Positions 9,706-18,344 are shown, counted from the first letter of the stretch. The stretch is 64,000 bases of DNA from CAZICM01 sp964537685 (GCA_964537685.1 CAZICM010000037.1:1-64000); one strand, 5' to 3'. Notes: generated by a model not told the origin, from the letters alone. Translations and numbers: made by a program.

Positions 9706-10542
9706 ATGGCTCGTCTGTTTGGCTTTATTTCAAACCGCCCCGATCTCGGATCCCGCGCCTCACTTCTCTACGCGGGTCCGCTGACCACGATGGCCCGCGC
9801 GAATGCGCCGCTGGGTTTTGGCGTGGGCTTTTATCAAAATGGCGAAGTGCTTCTTAAACGCAGGCCCATCGTCGATCGCCCTGAAATAAGCCCTGCCGAT
9901 ATGGTGGGGGATGTGCGGAGCGATTTGTTAATTGCGCATATACGGCAAAGCGAAGGCCAAGCGGCCCGGACCGAAAACACAAGTCCTTTTCGTTATCGCC
10001 AATGGCTGTTTGCGTACACGGGCGCGCTGGAAAACAGCCCTAGGCTATCGGCCCGCATGGCCGAATCGATTCCCAGTTTTTTCAAGCGCGATCTTCGGGG
10101 CGAGAGCGGAAGCGAGATTTTTTTCCATTTGTTTTTATCGTTTTTGCACGACGCGGGGATGCTCGATCGCCCCTTGGTTGATGCGGAAAGCGTGCGTTCG
10201 GCGCTTCGGGCCTGCGTGGCACTCAAAGACAGGCTATCGGCCGAGGAAGGCGTGGATGGAGCGGCGGGCAATATGCTGGTGGCCAATTCCGAGCATTTAT
10301 TTGCGGTGTTTGGCGGAGCGCCCATGGCCTACCGCGTATTTCGGGGTCAGCGTGACTTTGAGCGGCTCTTTTCGGCGGCCGATGCGGGCAAATACCGGCT
10401 GGCCGACTACGCCAATGCCCGGCTTTGCCTAGTGGCGTCCGATTTTGAAACCGAGGCCCGTCCGCCGGAGTGGATTCCCGTGCCGGCTCATGCGATCGTC
10501 ACCTTCGATCGCACGCATGAGCCCCAGATCGATCTGCGCTGA
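9706..10542 (+). CDS. Class II glutamine amidotransferase-like protein lacking the catalytic Cys
   Basis: A 278-residue product starting MARLFGFISNRPDL. The pattern matches the YafJ/EgtC-type class II glutamine amidotransferase (Ntn hydrolase) fold, including TSPFRYRQWLFAYTGALEN and a later GAPMAYRVFRG segment. In active enzymes the residue after the initiator Met is the nucleophilic Cys; here it is Ala. Amide hydrolysis by the usual mechanism is therefore unlikely. The start at 9706 gives exactly the expected N-terminus. The stop overlaps the next gene by 26 bases, and that gene overlaps the patatin-like gene, so the three are probably one transcript. Role unknown; a binding or regulatory function is inferred. 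Confidence 0.8.
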   Translation: MARLFGFISNRPDLGSRASLLYAGPLTTMARANAPLGFGVGFYQNGEVLLKRRPIVDRPEISPADMVGDVRSDLLIAHIRQSEGQAARTENTSPFRYRQWLFAYTGALENSPRLSARMAESIPSFFKRDLRGESGSEIFFHLFLSFLHDAGMLDRPLVDAESVRSALRACVALKDRLSAEEGVDGAAGNMLVANSEHLFAVFGGAPMAYRVFRGQRDFERLFSAADAGKYRLADYANARLCLVASDFETEARPPEWIPVPAHAIVTFDRTHEPQIDLR

Positions 10543-11185
10543 ATTTTTTTTAATCGCCTCTTTGCTAGGCTGCGCGGGCTGCGCGGGTACATCGCCGCCG
10601 GCCTACAAAACCCTGGGTTCCATCGATGACGACGCGCCCCGCAAGCCCGACGGCGTAGCGATCGATCCGGCCACGGCCACCCAGCCCGCCCGCGCCCAAG
10701 GCAGCACCGAAGAAGGGTTTGTCGCGCTCTACGCGCCTTTGGGTGTCGAGCTGGCCATGACCCAAATCAAATCGTTTTTTGGAGCGGTACTGGCCGAGGA
10801 CGACGATGCCTTAAACGCCCTCTTCACGCGGGACGCGGTAGCCGTGACGGGCGGCAACAACATGGGCATGGGCAGCACCCCCAACGCCATTCTCTTTTGG
10901 GAGCAGCGGTTCCGCAAACTGGACTACGGCAAGATCGCGGGCGACGTTGTTTACCGCGAGAGCGAGATATCGGTGTACCGGGCGGGAAACGCCATCGAAA
11001 CACCGCCGCACCGGGCCATTCGCACCGAAACGCTCAACGAAAGCGATGTCATCATGCTGGTTCCCATTGTGACGGCGAGGAGTGGAACCGAACGCTTTTT
11101 CGCGGATGAAATTGTATTTTGGCTCAGGCGCGAAGGAAGCTCGTACAAGATCTTCCGCGTGCTCGAGGAGTTTCAGATGCCATGA
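10517..11185 (+). CDS. SnoaL/NTF2-like lipoprotein
   Basis: About 222 residues from the ATG at 10517. The N-terminus (AEFFLIASLLGCAGCAG) is a lipoprotein signal peptide with Cys near residue 20. After a linker, residues from about 80 (GVELAMTQIKSFFGAVLAEDDDALNALFT) match the start of the NTF2/SnoaL cone fold, and the rest alternates strands as expected. Such domains are often small-molecule binders or enzymes; the catalytic class cannot be read here. It overlaps the amidotransferase-like gene upstream by 26 bases and the patatin-like gene downstream by an ATGA, which points to translational coupling. Confidence 0.7.
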   Translation: MSPRSICAEFFLIASLLGCAGCAGTSPPAYKTLGSIDDDAPRKPDGVAIDPATATQPARAQGSTEEGFVALYAPLGVELAMTQIKSFFGAVLAEDDDALNALFTRDAVAVTGGNNMGMGSTPNAILFWEQRFRKLDYGKIAGDVVYRESEISVYRAGNAIETPPHRAIRTETLNESDVIMLVPIVTARSGTERFFADEIVFWLRREGSSYKIFRVLEEFQMP

Positions 11186-12123
11186 GAAAACCAGGCCGAT
11201 TAAAAGTCGCATTTGTGGGTTCGGGTGGAGCGGCGCGCGGGCTTGCGCATTTTGGCGTGCTTCGGGCCTGTGAAGATTTAGGCATTCACCCCGAGATTTA
11301 CGTGGGAGCCAGCGCGGGTGCGGTGATCAGCGCGATGTATGGTCAAGATATTCCGCTGGATGTGCTGGTGGACGGATATCGCTTGCCCTGGCGGAGGCGG
11401 CATTCGGGGCCGAGGCTTCACACCTCGACCTTTTTGGGAGTGCCCTCTCTAAAAGACTGTTTAGATCCGGGATATTTGCTCTCGGGAGCGTTTTCGATTG
11501 ACAAGCTCGAGCGTTATTTAGCGCAGCATTTACCGATCAACGATTTTCGCGCGCTGCCCCAGCCAGTGTTTATAACGGCGGTGGATGTGGACACGGGCGA
11601 ACGGGTAATCTTCGGACCTGGATACAACGACAAGACGCCGATCAGCCAAGCGGTCGCGGCGAGTTTTTGCCTACCCGGCGTATTTCGGCCATATCGCATC
11701 GGCAACCGTTTTTACTTGACGGGCGAAATGGTGAAGACCTTATCGGCGGATGTCGCGATAGCGGCTGGGGCGGATGTGGTGATTATCTCCAACGTCTACA
11801 AGCCCGAACGGCGCGCAGAAGAGAAGCGATCGATCGCGCGGAGCACGGTATCGAGCGTTATTCGGCAATCCTTTAATATTTTGCTGATGGAGAAAGAGCA
11901 GCGGGGTGTAGAGCTCTTGGCGAAGGCGCATCCCCAGGTGACGTTTTTAGAGATAGCGCCTGATGTGGGGAATTTTGGTTATTTGAATCGATTTGCGGTT
12001 CGGCCGCTGATGGCGAAGGGCTACAAAACGGGCTTACAGATATTGTCCGAGGCGAAAGAGAAGGGCATTTTCAATGATTTGCCTGGACTGAGCATTGAGC
12101 CTGTGGACCTGAGCGTGAACTGA
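11182..12123 (+). CDS. Patatin-like phospholipase homologue lacking the catalytic Asp
   Basis: A 313-residue product starting at the ATG of an ATGA overlap with the previous gene. It has the patatin oxyanion loop (GSGGAARGLAHFGVL) and nucleophile elbow GASAG with Ser at residue 44. The second dyad residue normally sits in a DGG/DGA motif just before a (L/V)xDVAxxxGADVVI stretch. That stretch is present (SADVAIAAGADVVI), but the motif before it reads TGE, so Thr180 replaces Asp. No signal peptide is seen. Active patatins are lipid acyl hydrolases; this one is probably inactive or altered. Its end lies four bases from the convergent gene. Confidence 0.82.
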   Translation: MRKPGRLKVAFVGSGGAARGLAHFGVLRACEDLGIHPEIYVGASAGAVISAMYGQDIPLDVLVDGYRLPWRRRHSGPRLHTSTFLGVPSLKDCLDPGYLLSGAFSIDKLERYLAQHLPINDFRALPQPVFITAVDVDTGERVIFGPGYNDKTPISQAVAASFCLPGVFRPYRIGNRFYLTGEMVKTLSADVAIAAGADVVIISNVYKPERRAEEKRSIARSTVSSVIRQSFNILLMEKEQRGVELLAKAHPQVTFLEIAPDVGNFGYLNRFAVRPLMAKGYKTGLQILSEAKEKGIFNDLPGLSIEPVDLSVN

Positions 12124-12127
12124 TCCA

Positions 12128-12601
12128 TCACATCCCAGCGACGATCAAAAACTTATCCTGATGGGGCACGAGCTCGAGGCGATTTTCCTCGACCTTACGC
12201 CGCCATTGTTCGCCTTTACCGCTGGGGATGCGATACGAAGCGCTATAGGTATAATCGACATAAATCACATCATCTTCGCGGACGATGCGGCGGTAGCGGA
12301 TTTCATAGCGGACGGCCTTAACATCTTGAAATTTGGTTGTGAGATAATCTTTAAGGCCGGCGTAATCGAGATCATCGGAGGCATCGAGATTCCCCGCGTC
12401 TTCATAATAATCGGGAGAGACGAGGGAAAGCAGCTCGCCGACATTTCTGCGTTCGACGGCGTGGCGATACCGTTCGCAGAAGGTGATGATGTCGCGATTT
12501 TCGGCTGAATCTTCGACATCGGTATTGGGGATATAGCGGCCTGCGCAACCTGAGAGGAGGGGCAGGGCGAGAGCGGCGAAGAGAACCAGAGGTCGGTGCA
12601 T
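12128..12601 (-). CDS. Small NTF2-like lipoprotein
   Basis: A 157-residue product from the ATG at 12601. The signal peptide is MHRPLVLFAALALPLLSGC, a clear lipobox with Cys19. The mature part (ITFCERYRHAVERRNVGELLSLVSPDYYED onward) matches the first helices of the SnoaL/NTF2 fold, and the last third is rich in strands with Tyr and Arg (RYEIRYRRIV). It may be a distant paralogue of the 10517 lipoprotein. The frame is open to 12787, but the later ATG gives the signal peptide. Function unknown. Confidence 0.7.
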   Translation of the reverse strand: MHRPLVLFAALALPLLSGCAGRYIPNTDVEDSAENRDIITFCERYRHAVERRNVGELLSLVSPDYYEDAGNLDASDDLDYAGLKDYLTTKFQDVKAVRYEIRYRRIVREDDVIYVDYTYSASYRIPSGKGEQWRRKVEENRLELVPHQDKFLIVAGM

Positions 12602-12670
12602 GGCGTCGGGGTGAACAGGGAAAGGGCGCGGGTCATTCCCGCGGAGCGCAAGGTGCCAGAGATTTTTGAG

Positions 12671-12919
12671 ATGGGCAAGAGGGTGTGGTGGCCCTCGGTA
12701 TTCCTGCGAGCGTTGGTCCTTCTGTCCGCGCTTGGAAGCGCCTGCGGGACTGTTTACACCGATATGGAGCCCCGCGCTGTCCCTCAAACCCCGCTACAGG
12801 GTGCCGTGGCCGAATTCAAAGCGCTGTCTTTTGATGGCAAGGATCTCAAGGGACGCCTTCTTCTGGGTGCAACAGCCGATACGCTGATCATCGACGGGCG
12901 CCTTTTTGAGTACAGATAG
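12671..12919 (+). CDS. Short envelope protein, probably truncated by a frameshift
   Basis: An 82-residue frame from the ATG at 12671. The N-terminus has a hydrophobic segment (VFLRALVLLSALGSACG) resembling a signal peptide; the lipobox is imperfect (Gly at -3). The rest contains FKALSFDGKDLKGRLLLGA and IIDGRLFEYR and then stops. A second frame opens immediately and overlaps its end, carrying what looks like the remaining part of the same small beta-domain, so the intact gene may span 12671-13103. A sequencing error or a real inactivating frameshift would both explain it. Confidence 0.45.
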   Translation: MGKRVWWPSVFLRALVLLSALGSACGTVYTDMEPRAVPQTPLQGAVAEFKALSFDGKDLKGRLLLGATADTLIIDGRLFEYR

Positions 12920-13103
12920 AATCACCATTCAGCCGGGGTATTGGTATGGAACTGATCTTCACTTTCACCTATTCGATGAACATATAATGGCGGTCTTTCC
13001 CGATTGTTTTGAAGCAAAGCTCATGGTTTGGGTGCTTGATGGCCGCCTGGCTGCCACGCTTCCTATCCGGGTGATCCGAAGCGATCAGCCTAAACCCATG
13101 TAG
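12906..13103 (+). pseudogene. Probable 3' part of the frameshifted 12671 gene
   Basis: A 65-codon open frame beginning inside the last codons of the upstream frame and shifted relative to it. It encodes ITIQPGYWYGTDLHFHLF and, later, VWVLDGRLAATLPIRVIRS. It has no ribosome binding site of its own and no ATG near its start, and its composition matches a folded beta-rich domain rather than a chance frame. I read it as the continuation of the preceding gene. If instead it were independent it would be a tiny orphan protein. Confidence 0.35.
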
Positions 13104-13111
13104 CACATGTA

Positions 13112-13134
13112 AGTCTTATTGCGTTTTTAAGACT
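13112..13134. other. Small inverted repeat in the gap before the foreign cassette
   Basis: AGTCTTA (13112-13118) and TAAGACT (13128-13134) form a 7-bp stem with a 9-base loop. The 182-base gap 13104-13285 is otherwise AT-rich and I see no tRNA, attachment repeat or coding frame in it. The stem has no T-tract, so terminator activity is doubtful. Confidence 0.3.
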
Positions 13135-13285
13135 GAGAGTTTGTCCAGTAAATTTTTTGGAATTGCCTCTTGTTATTTTGTTGATTGGGGAATCTGAAAT
13201 ATGCAATCGTACGGAATACAGGCAACTGGCTAACTGATTTAGCCTTGTAAACATATTTTTAACCGTCATACCAAAGGTACAAACG

Positions 13286-13969
13286 ATGCAATTGCGAATT
13301 CCAGAAAAAGATCAGTCGCGCCTGGCGCTTCTTCTGCAACTATCTGCAAACGATCTGGCTGCCCTCAAAAGCGCAATTGTGGATGCCTCTCCGAACCTCA
13401 AGAGCTCCAAATTTAGTGCCGATATTGAGTCAAAAGTCTCAATTGAGCAAACAACAGTTCGAGAAGTAGTAAGGCTGCTATTAAGCCTCTACACCGTGCA
13501 GATTCATGAAAACCTGTCGCCTGCTGCTATGGTTGACGAAGTGTGCGCGTTTGTGAAACGCCAGGGAGCTAACAAATTACCACCCCCGATTGTTGGATGG
13601 GAGCATTTTGCTGTTCATCTTACGGGTATGCTAAGTGCGGAACGCTCGTTGGGCGTGACAGTCAGAGCGGCATTGGCAGCATTTCACTACCCGTCTCATT
13701 TGCACCAATCAAGAATTGTGACTGATGCGCGACCTGTTTTTTTGACATCTCCACAAGACGGGCCGTCTGCATTTATCGTTATGCATTCATTGTCAATGGA
13801 CGTTCATCAAGACGAAGAAGACAGGCAATGGTTCGTTGCGCTCAATTCCAAGGATCTTCGAGCCTTACGCGAAGCCATCGATCGCGCGTTGGCCAGTGAA
13901 GACGCACTCTATAAATCCCTTGAAAAAACAGGCTTGACAATGCTACGCTGGAGTGATGGCGATGAATGA
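13286..13969 (+). CDS. Unknown protein, first gene of a low-G+C cassette
   Basis: A 227-residue soluble protein I do not recognise. There is no signal peptide or membrane segment. It begins MQLRIPEKDQSRLALL, has a central KLPPPIVGWEHFAVHL segment, and ends with a strongly helical stretch (VALNSKDLRALREAIDRAL, then ALYKSLEKTG). Codon use and base composition are visibly more AT-rich than in the flanking genes, and codons such as TTA, GTA and ACA are frequent. Its 3' end overlaps the second gene of the cassette. With the two following genes it forms a compact operon that looks recently acquired. Confidence 0.75.
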   Translation: MQLRIPEKDQSRLALLLQLSANDLAALKSAIVDASPNLKSSKFSADIESKVSIEQTTVREVVRLLLSLYTVQIHENLSPAAMVDEVCAFVKRQGANKLPPPIVGWEHFAVHLTGMLSAERSLGVTVRAALAAFHYPSHLHQSRIVTDARPVFLTSPQDGPSAFIVMHSLSMDVHQDEEDRQWFVALNSKDLRALREAIDRALASEDALYKSLEKTGLTMLRWSDGDE

Positions 13970-14618
13970 AAAGCGGCAAATGCAGAAACGCATTCACGAT
14001 TCACCAACGTACATTGAGGATCTTGATTCATGGACAGAGGCGCCGGGCACGCCATTGTTTGAAATTGGACGATGCTTCTCCCAAAGCGATGATGACTTCC
14101 GCGGATTGGATGACGACTTCTCCGGGCGGATCGAATTAGGCGCTGCTCTTCTATATCTGTGTAAGGTACCTAAGCTGTTTGCCAGCTATCAGGAGGATGA
14201 TGCTTCAAATTCGTTTGAGCGCTTAGAGGTTGAATCTCCGCTATCTCCTTTGGAAAGCGAGATTGAGCAGTCTCGCAAGATGTTAGAGCTAGAGGAAGAC
14301 TGGGATGATAATGGTGCACATCCAATATCAAAGGAAACCTGGGAGCGTGCCACGGGTCTTTTGAGGCGAATGATGATAAGTTGCAACCATGCCACCGGAT
14401 GTGCGGCACCGGTGCCGATCATTTCTGCGTGTGCAGATGGCACGATTGATATTTACTGGGACACCGACAGCTTTCGACTACTTATTAACGTTGTGCCTGT
14501 TGCTTTGGGGAATTGTGAATACTACGGGGAAAGCAAGTCCGGGCAAACGATGAAGGGAAAGTTTAGCCCAGAAAAGCATCCGTTGCTTGCGCTAGAGGCT
14601 TTTATGAGGGGGCTGTAG
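13962..14618 (+). CDS. Unknown acidic protein, second gene of cassette
   Basis: About 218 residues from the ATG at 13962, which has GGAG eight bases upstream; GTG 13953 and ATG 13956 are alternatives. The reading frame overlaps the end of the preceding gene. The protein is acidic, with a central helix-turn region (LELEEDWDDNGAHPISKETW) of a kind I have seen in uncharacterised bacterial proteins: a Trp-Asp-x-x-Gly-Ala element followed by a helix. It then has APVPIISACADGTIDIYWDT, which looks like a pair of beta-strands. No enzymatic motif is seen. Composition is like its cassette neighbours. Confidence 0.72.
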   Translation: MNEKRQMQKRIHDSPTYIEDLDSWTEAPGTPLFEIGRCFSQSDDDFRGLDDDFSGRIELGAALLYLCKVPKLFASYQEDDASNSFERLEVESPLSPLESEIEQSRKMLELEEDWDDNGAHPISKETWERATGLLRRMMISCNHATGCAAPVPIISACADGTIDIYWDTDSFRLLINVVPVALGNCEYYGESKSGQTMKGKFSPEKHPLLALEAFMRGL

Positions 14619-14620
14619 CC

Positions 14621-14998
14621 ATGTGCATGGATTGGATCCCAGAGGAGATTCCCGACCCCGCCCGTTTACACATGAGAGCACACAAATCGTATTTTCGTAA
14701 TGGAAAGCTTCTGCCTGGTGTGTTTAAGGATCAAGGTATTGGGATGTCCACCAACTGGGAAAAGTACTGTTCGAGCGTCGAAGCGCGGCTCAAGGCAAAA
14801 GTACCCTGCGATAACGCCATTATTGCTATAGAAGCAGTGAGCGCACGCCGTGTTGCAATGATCGTTAAACACACGCCGGACATCCAGCGGCAAGATCGTT
14901 CACATACCGATGTTATTGGAGAAAAAAGCAATGACGTGCGTATGGCACTGCTTGATTCGGTTATTTGGTGCATCCGGTTAGAAGATCCACTTCGATAA
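14621..14998 (+). CDS. Unknown small protein, third gene of cassette
   Basis: A 125-residue product whose ATG follows the previous stop by two bases. Two motifs stand out: GIGMSTNWEKYC near residue 40 and VKHTPD followed by DRSHTDVIGEK near residues 87-106. I recall similar G-MSTxWxKY and (N/D)RSHTDVxGEK patterns in uncharacterised proteins of other bacteria; this is memory, not a search. The combination of conserved Trp, Lys, His and Asp suggests an active or binding site, but no function can be given. After it the composition returns to that of the host genome. Confidence 0.72.
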   Translation: MCMDWIPEEIPDPARLHMRAHKSYFRNGKLLPGVFKDQGIGMSTNWEKYCSSVEARLKAKVPCDNAIIAIEAVSARRVAMIVKHTPDIQRQDRSHTDVIGEKSNDVRMALLDSVIWCIRLEDPLR

Positions 14999-15060
14999 AG
15001 CTTGACCTGCCGTTAAATTAAGCCTAGCGTCCGTTCCCCGCCATTTCCCGAGACCAACCT

Positions 15061-17145
15061 ATGCCTCAAGATAAGCCGCCCCCAAACCCATCGCCCCCCT
15101 CTCCTTGGCATGCCGGCGAAAAGCTCATCCAAGAACGCCTCGGCGTGAGCGCCCGTATGGATGTCTCGGGTCGCCGCGTCATCCGCGATTTTATGCCAGA
15201 TCAACATCGCGCTTTCTTTGAGCTGCTTCCCTTTTTGCTTATCGGTACCGTCGATGCCGAAGGGAATGCTTGGGCAAGTGTCCTCGAAGGTCATCCTGGT
15301 TTCGCCCATTCCCCCAATCCTCGCCTTCTGTCGTTTCAAGGGATGCCCCATGCAAGCGATCCTGCCGCTTCTAATCTAAAACTCGGTCATCCCGTCGGCC
15401 TGTTGGGAATCGAATTGCATACCAGGCGCCGTAATCGTATGAATGGCCGTGTCCACCATCACAACGAACGCGGATTCTCTGTGGAGGTCGAGCATTCTTT
15501 CGGCAATTGCCCCCAGTATATTCAGCTTCGCGATGTCACTTGGGAGAATGGCGATGTCGTCTCCAATGCCCCAGCCGAAAGCATGAGCGGCTTGGATGAG
15601 GATGCGCGGGCCTTCATTCGCGCCGCCGATACCTGTTTTATTGCCAGTTATGCCGACCCCGATGGAATCATCGCCAAAAGGGCCGTGGATGTTTCGCACC
15701 GAGGCGGCAAAACCGGCTTCATCGATGTCGATGGAGATGATTTGACGATACCGGATTTCCCCGGCAATTTCCATTTCAATACCTTTGGCAATCTGATCGT
15801 AAATCCCAGGGCGGGATTGCTGTTTATGGACTTTGAAAGCGGTGATATTCTGCAGGTGTGCGCCCGGGCCGAAATCATTTTTGATGGTCCGGATGTCGCG
15901 GCGTTTCAAGGTGCCGAACGCTTGCTGCGCCTCCATGTGTATAAAGCGCTTCGAAGGAAAAAGGGTCTCTCTTTGCGGGCCAGTTTCCGTGAATTTTCGC
16001 CCAATAGCACGATGATGGGCTCGTGGGAACAGGCGCGCGCGAGAAAAGCGGCCAACGAGCTTCGTTCGCGTTTTCGGCCTCATCGGATTACGCGCATCGA
16101 AAAAGAAAGCGCCGGTATCGTCTCGTTTTATCTCGAGCCTCAAGATGGCGCGGGTGTGCCCAGTTTTGAGCCCGGACAGCATGCCCCCATCAAGGTGAAA
16201 CCCGATGGAAAAGACGCCCTGTTGCGCACCTATAGCTTTTCCTCGGCCCCATCGGATACCTTTTTGCGTATCAGCGTAAAGCGCGAGGGGCTTGTATCGG
16301 GCTATCTTCACGACCAGATGCAGGTCGGCTCGATGGTAGAACTGCGCGGGCCTCAGGGGGAATTTGTGCTGGATAACACGGCGAACAGGCCCGTGGTGCT
16401 TCTTGCGGCGGGAATTGGGATCACGCCGCTTCTTTCGATGCTGAGGCATTTGGTGTATGAAGGACAGCGCAAGCGGCGTATGCGGCGCACTTTTTTGGTG
16501 TACGGCGCGCGCAGCATGGCGGAACGGCCTTTCGATAAAGAGATTCAAGAGCTCGCTGGGCAGGCGGGGGCCGCGCTTTCTGTCGTGCGCGTGCTTAGCC
16601 GGCCCGAGGAAACAGCGCAAAAAGGCGTGGATTATGATGCCATGGGGCATATCGATGTAGCTCTCTTAAAGACCATCCTGCCCTTCGACGATTTCGACTT
16701 CTATGTATGTGGACCTGGGGGCTTCACGCAAGGCATTTACGATGGCTTGAGGGACATGCGCATCGCCGACGATCGTATTCATGCCGAACAATTTGGCCCT
16801 TCGACATTGAAGCGCAGATTCGAAGCGGGGACGGTATCGCCATATGCCGCGCAGAAGCCCCCGGCGGCGGCGCCCGTGAACGTTGAATTTGCGCAGAGTG
16901 GCAAGGCAGGGCGCTATTTGCCTGGAAGCGGAAGCCTCTTGGATTTTGCGGAGCAATGTGGCTTGACGCCGGAATTCAGTTGCCGCGGCGGTTCCTGTGG
17001 GACATGCAAAACAGGCGTGATTCGAGGCAGCGTTCACTACCCGAACCCGCCGGCCTTCAAGCTTCGAGCCGATGAAGCTTTAATTTGCTGTGCCGTACCC
17101 GCGGCGATGGACGACGAAACAAGCCCTCTGATTTTAGACCTTTAA
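15061..17145 (+). CDS. Multidomain flavin oxidoreductase: PNPOx-like + FNR-like + 2Fe-2S ferredoxin
   Basis: A 694-residue three-part protein. Residues 1 to about 310 resemble the pyridoxamine-phosphate-oxidase-like split barrel ([18 protein letters not shown], later [18 protein letters not shown]). From about 335 there is a ferredoxin-reductase module: RTYSFSSAP (FAD, near 389), GPQGEFVLD, and [11 protein letters not shown] (NAD(P) site, near 451). The C-terminus is a plant-type ferredoxin with [10 protein letters not shown] near 641 and a fourth Cys in ALICCAVP. The cofactor order predicts electron flow from NAD(P)H through FAD to the iron-sulfur cluster. Related annotated proteins are soluble oxidoreductases of unsettled substrate. 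The downstream DUF1348 gene is only 19 bases away and is probably co-transcribed. Confidence 0.9.
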   Translation: MPQDKPPPNPSPPSPWHAGEKLIQERLGVSARMDVSGRRVIRDFMPDQHRAFFELLPFLLIGTVDAEGNAWASVLEGHPGFAHSPNPRLLSFQGMPHASDPAASNLKLGHPVGLLGIELHTRRRNRMNGRVHHHNERGFSVEVEHSFGNCPQYIQLRDVTWENGDVVSNAPAESMSGLDEDARAFIRAADTCFIASYADPDGIIAKRAVDVSHRGGKTGFIDVDGDDLTIPDFPGNFHFNTFGNLIVNPRAGLLFMDFESGDILQVCARAEIIFDGPDVAAFQGAERLLRLHVYKALRRKKGLSLRASFREFSPNSTMMGSWEQARARKAANELRSRFRPHRITRIEKESAGIVSFYLEPQDGAGVPSFEPGQHAPIKVKPDGKDALLRTYSFSSAPSDTFLRISVKREGLVSGYLHDQMQVGSMVELRGPQGEFVLDNTANRPVVLLAAGIGITPLLSMLRHLVYEGQRKRRMRRTFLVYGARSMAERPFDKEIQELAGQAGAALSVVRVLSRPEETAQKGVDYDAMGHIDVALLKTILPFDDFDFYVCGPGGFTQGIYDGLRDMRIADDRIHAEQFGPSTLKRRFEAGTVSPYAAQKPPAAAPVNVEFAQSGKAGRYLPGSGSLLDFAEQCGLTPEFSCRGGSCGTCKTGVIRGSVHYPNPPAFKLRADEALICCAVPAAMDDETSPLILDL

Positions 17146-17164
17146 CCCCGAAGGAAAAACGCCC

Positions 17165-17641
17165 ATGAATGATTCTACAGCGCGCCCACCCTTTCCCCCA
17201 TTCACCCATGAAACGGCCCTTCAAAAAGTGCGAATGGCCGAGGATGCATGGAACAGCCGCGACCCTGGACGGGTCGTGCTGGCGTACACCGAAGACAGCC
17301 GCTGGCGCAACCGGGCCGAGTTTTTAAATGGGCGCGCCGACATTCGGGCATTTCTCGAACGCAAATGGAAGCGCGAGCTCGATTACCGTTTGATCAAGGA
17401 ATTATGGGCGCATGATGCGAACCGTATTGCCGTTCGTTTTGCCTATGAATGGCGCGATGACTCGGGACATTGGTATCGCTCTTACGGAAACGAGAATTGG
17501 GAGTTTGACGAGCGGGGATTGATGCGCGTTCGTCATGCGAGCATCAACGATTTGCCCCTGGCCGAGCCGGATCGAAAGTATCATTGGCCCCTTGGGCGGC
17601 GGCCGGATGATCATCCGGGGTTGAGTGATTTGGGGTTGTGA
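17165..17641 (+). CDS. DUF1348 (NTF2-like) protein
   Basis: A 158-residue soluble protein matching the DUF1348 family of the NTF2 superfamily along its whole length: [47 protein letters not shown], and [20 protein letters not shown]. Family members form a small cone-shaped fold with a deep pocket; no reaction is established. It follows the multidomain oxidoreductase by 19 bases and often sits beside oxidoreductases, so a shared pathway is likely. Confidence 0.9.
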   Translation: MNDSTARPPFPPFTHETALQKVRMAEDAWNSRDPGRVVLAYTEDSRWRNRAEFLNGRADIRAFLERKWKRELDYRLIKELWAHDANRIAVRFAYEWRDDSGHWYRSYGNENWEFDERGLMRVRHASINDLPLAEPDRKYHWPLGRRPDDHPGLSDLGL

Positions 17642-17653
17642 TCGGTCTTTGGT

Positions 17654-17692
17654 TGCCCTCCGTCAACGTGCAATGTACGCAAACGGAGGGCA
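17654..17692. terminator. Hairpin between convergent genes
   Basis: TGCCCTCCGT (17654-17663) pairs with ACGGAGGGCA (17683-17692), a perfect 10-bp stem, with a short inner repeat (ACGTGCAATGTACG) in the loop. It lies between the end of the DUF1348 gene and the end of the convergent lipoprotein gene, the usual place for a bidirectional terminator. There is no clear T-tract on either side. Confidence 0.5.
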
Positions 17693-17723
17693 TCCCGGCG
17701 TTGAGGTGATTATATTATAAAGA

Positions 17724-18323
17724 CTAAGGCGGGCAAGGAGAGGGCAGAGCGGATGGGGGAGGTGCTGGGTGAGGAACAGATCCAGGAGGAAGCCGCACGC
17801 CTCCCGAGGTTACGACGGGGGTCTCGGGAGCATCTGGGTCGAGATTTGGGGCCGGCCGGGGAGCTTGTGGATTTCGCGCATATTCATTGGGATCGCCGCA
17901 TCGCATGAGCCCCGGCCAGAGATCTGGGTAGGCCATGCATCGATATTCCGGCGAGCCAGCTATACATTGGGCATCGGAAGTACATTGGCGGCATCGGCCT
18001 TGAAGGCAAATATATCCCATGCATCCATCGGACGGAGTATCAAAAGACCGCTTTTCTTCGCGTGGGCGAGGAGGAAGACCCTCCGTTGTACATGCGGCGC
18101 CATGATGCCAGTAATCGTCTGTCGTGAAATAGGAACATTTTTTACGATCACAGAATCCTTCCTTGCATTCCGCATCGTTTTTACATGGGTCGAAGAGCAG
18201 AACCAGAGCGGGTTTGTCGCAGGGCGGCTTGGGATTGGGTTTGGCTTCGCCGCAGCCCATGAGCCAGCTTATGCCTGTGGCAAGTGCGAAGATGACAAGG
18301 TGAGACAGGTGTTGGAGACGCAT
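17724..18323 (-). CDS. Cys-rich lipoprotein (duplicate copy A)
   Basis: About 199 residues from ATG 18323. The signal peptide ends ATGISWLMGCGEA (lipobox Cys near residue 24). The mature part has regularly spaced Cys: CKNDAECKEGFCDRKKC, later GCMGYICLQGRCRQCTSD, and a Pro-rich tail. The pattern C-x-x-D-x-x-C-x-x-G-x-C is the dickkopf/EGF-like disulfide repeat found in many Myxococcota surface lipoproteins. It is closely similar over its whole length, including the bases just after the stop codon, to the next gene, so the two arose by tandem duplication. Function unknown. Confidence 0.82.
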   Translation of the reverse strand: MRLQHLSHLVIFALATGISWLMGCGEAKPNPKPPCDKPALVLLFDPCKNDAECKEGFCDRKKCSYFTTDDYWHHGAACTTEGLPPRPREEKRSFDTPSDGCMGYICLQGRCRQCTSDAQCIAGSPEYRCMAYPDLWPGLMRCGDPNEYARNPQAPRPAPNLDPDAPETPVVTSGGVRLPPGSVPHPAPPPSALPSPCPP

Positions 18324-18344
18324 GGGCAATGATTTTTGCAAGGA

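Noticed and set aside
15376..16650. 424-codon frame opposite the oxidoreductase
   Set aside because: It is Arg/His-rich antisense of a gene with complete FAD and 2Fe-2S motifs.
17654..17692. Strong rho-independent terminator
   Set aside because: The stem is perfect but there is no T-tract, so it is listed only as a hairpin with moderate confidence.
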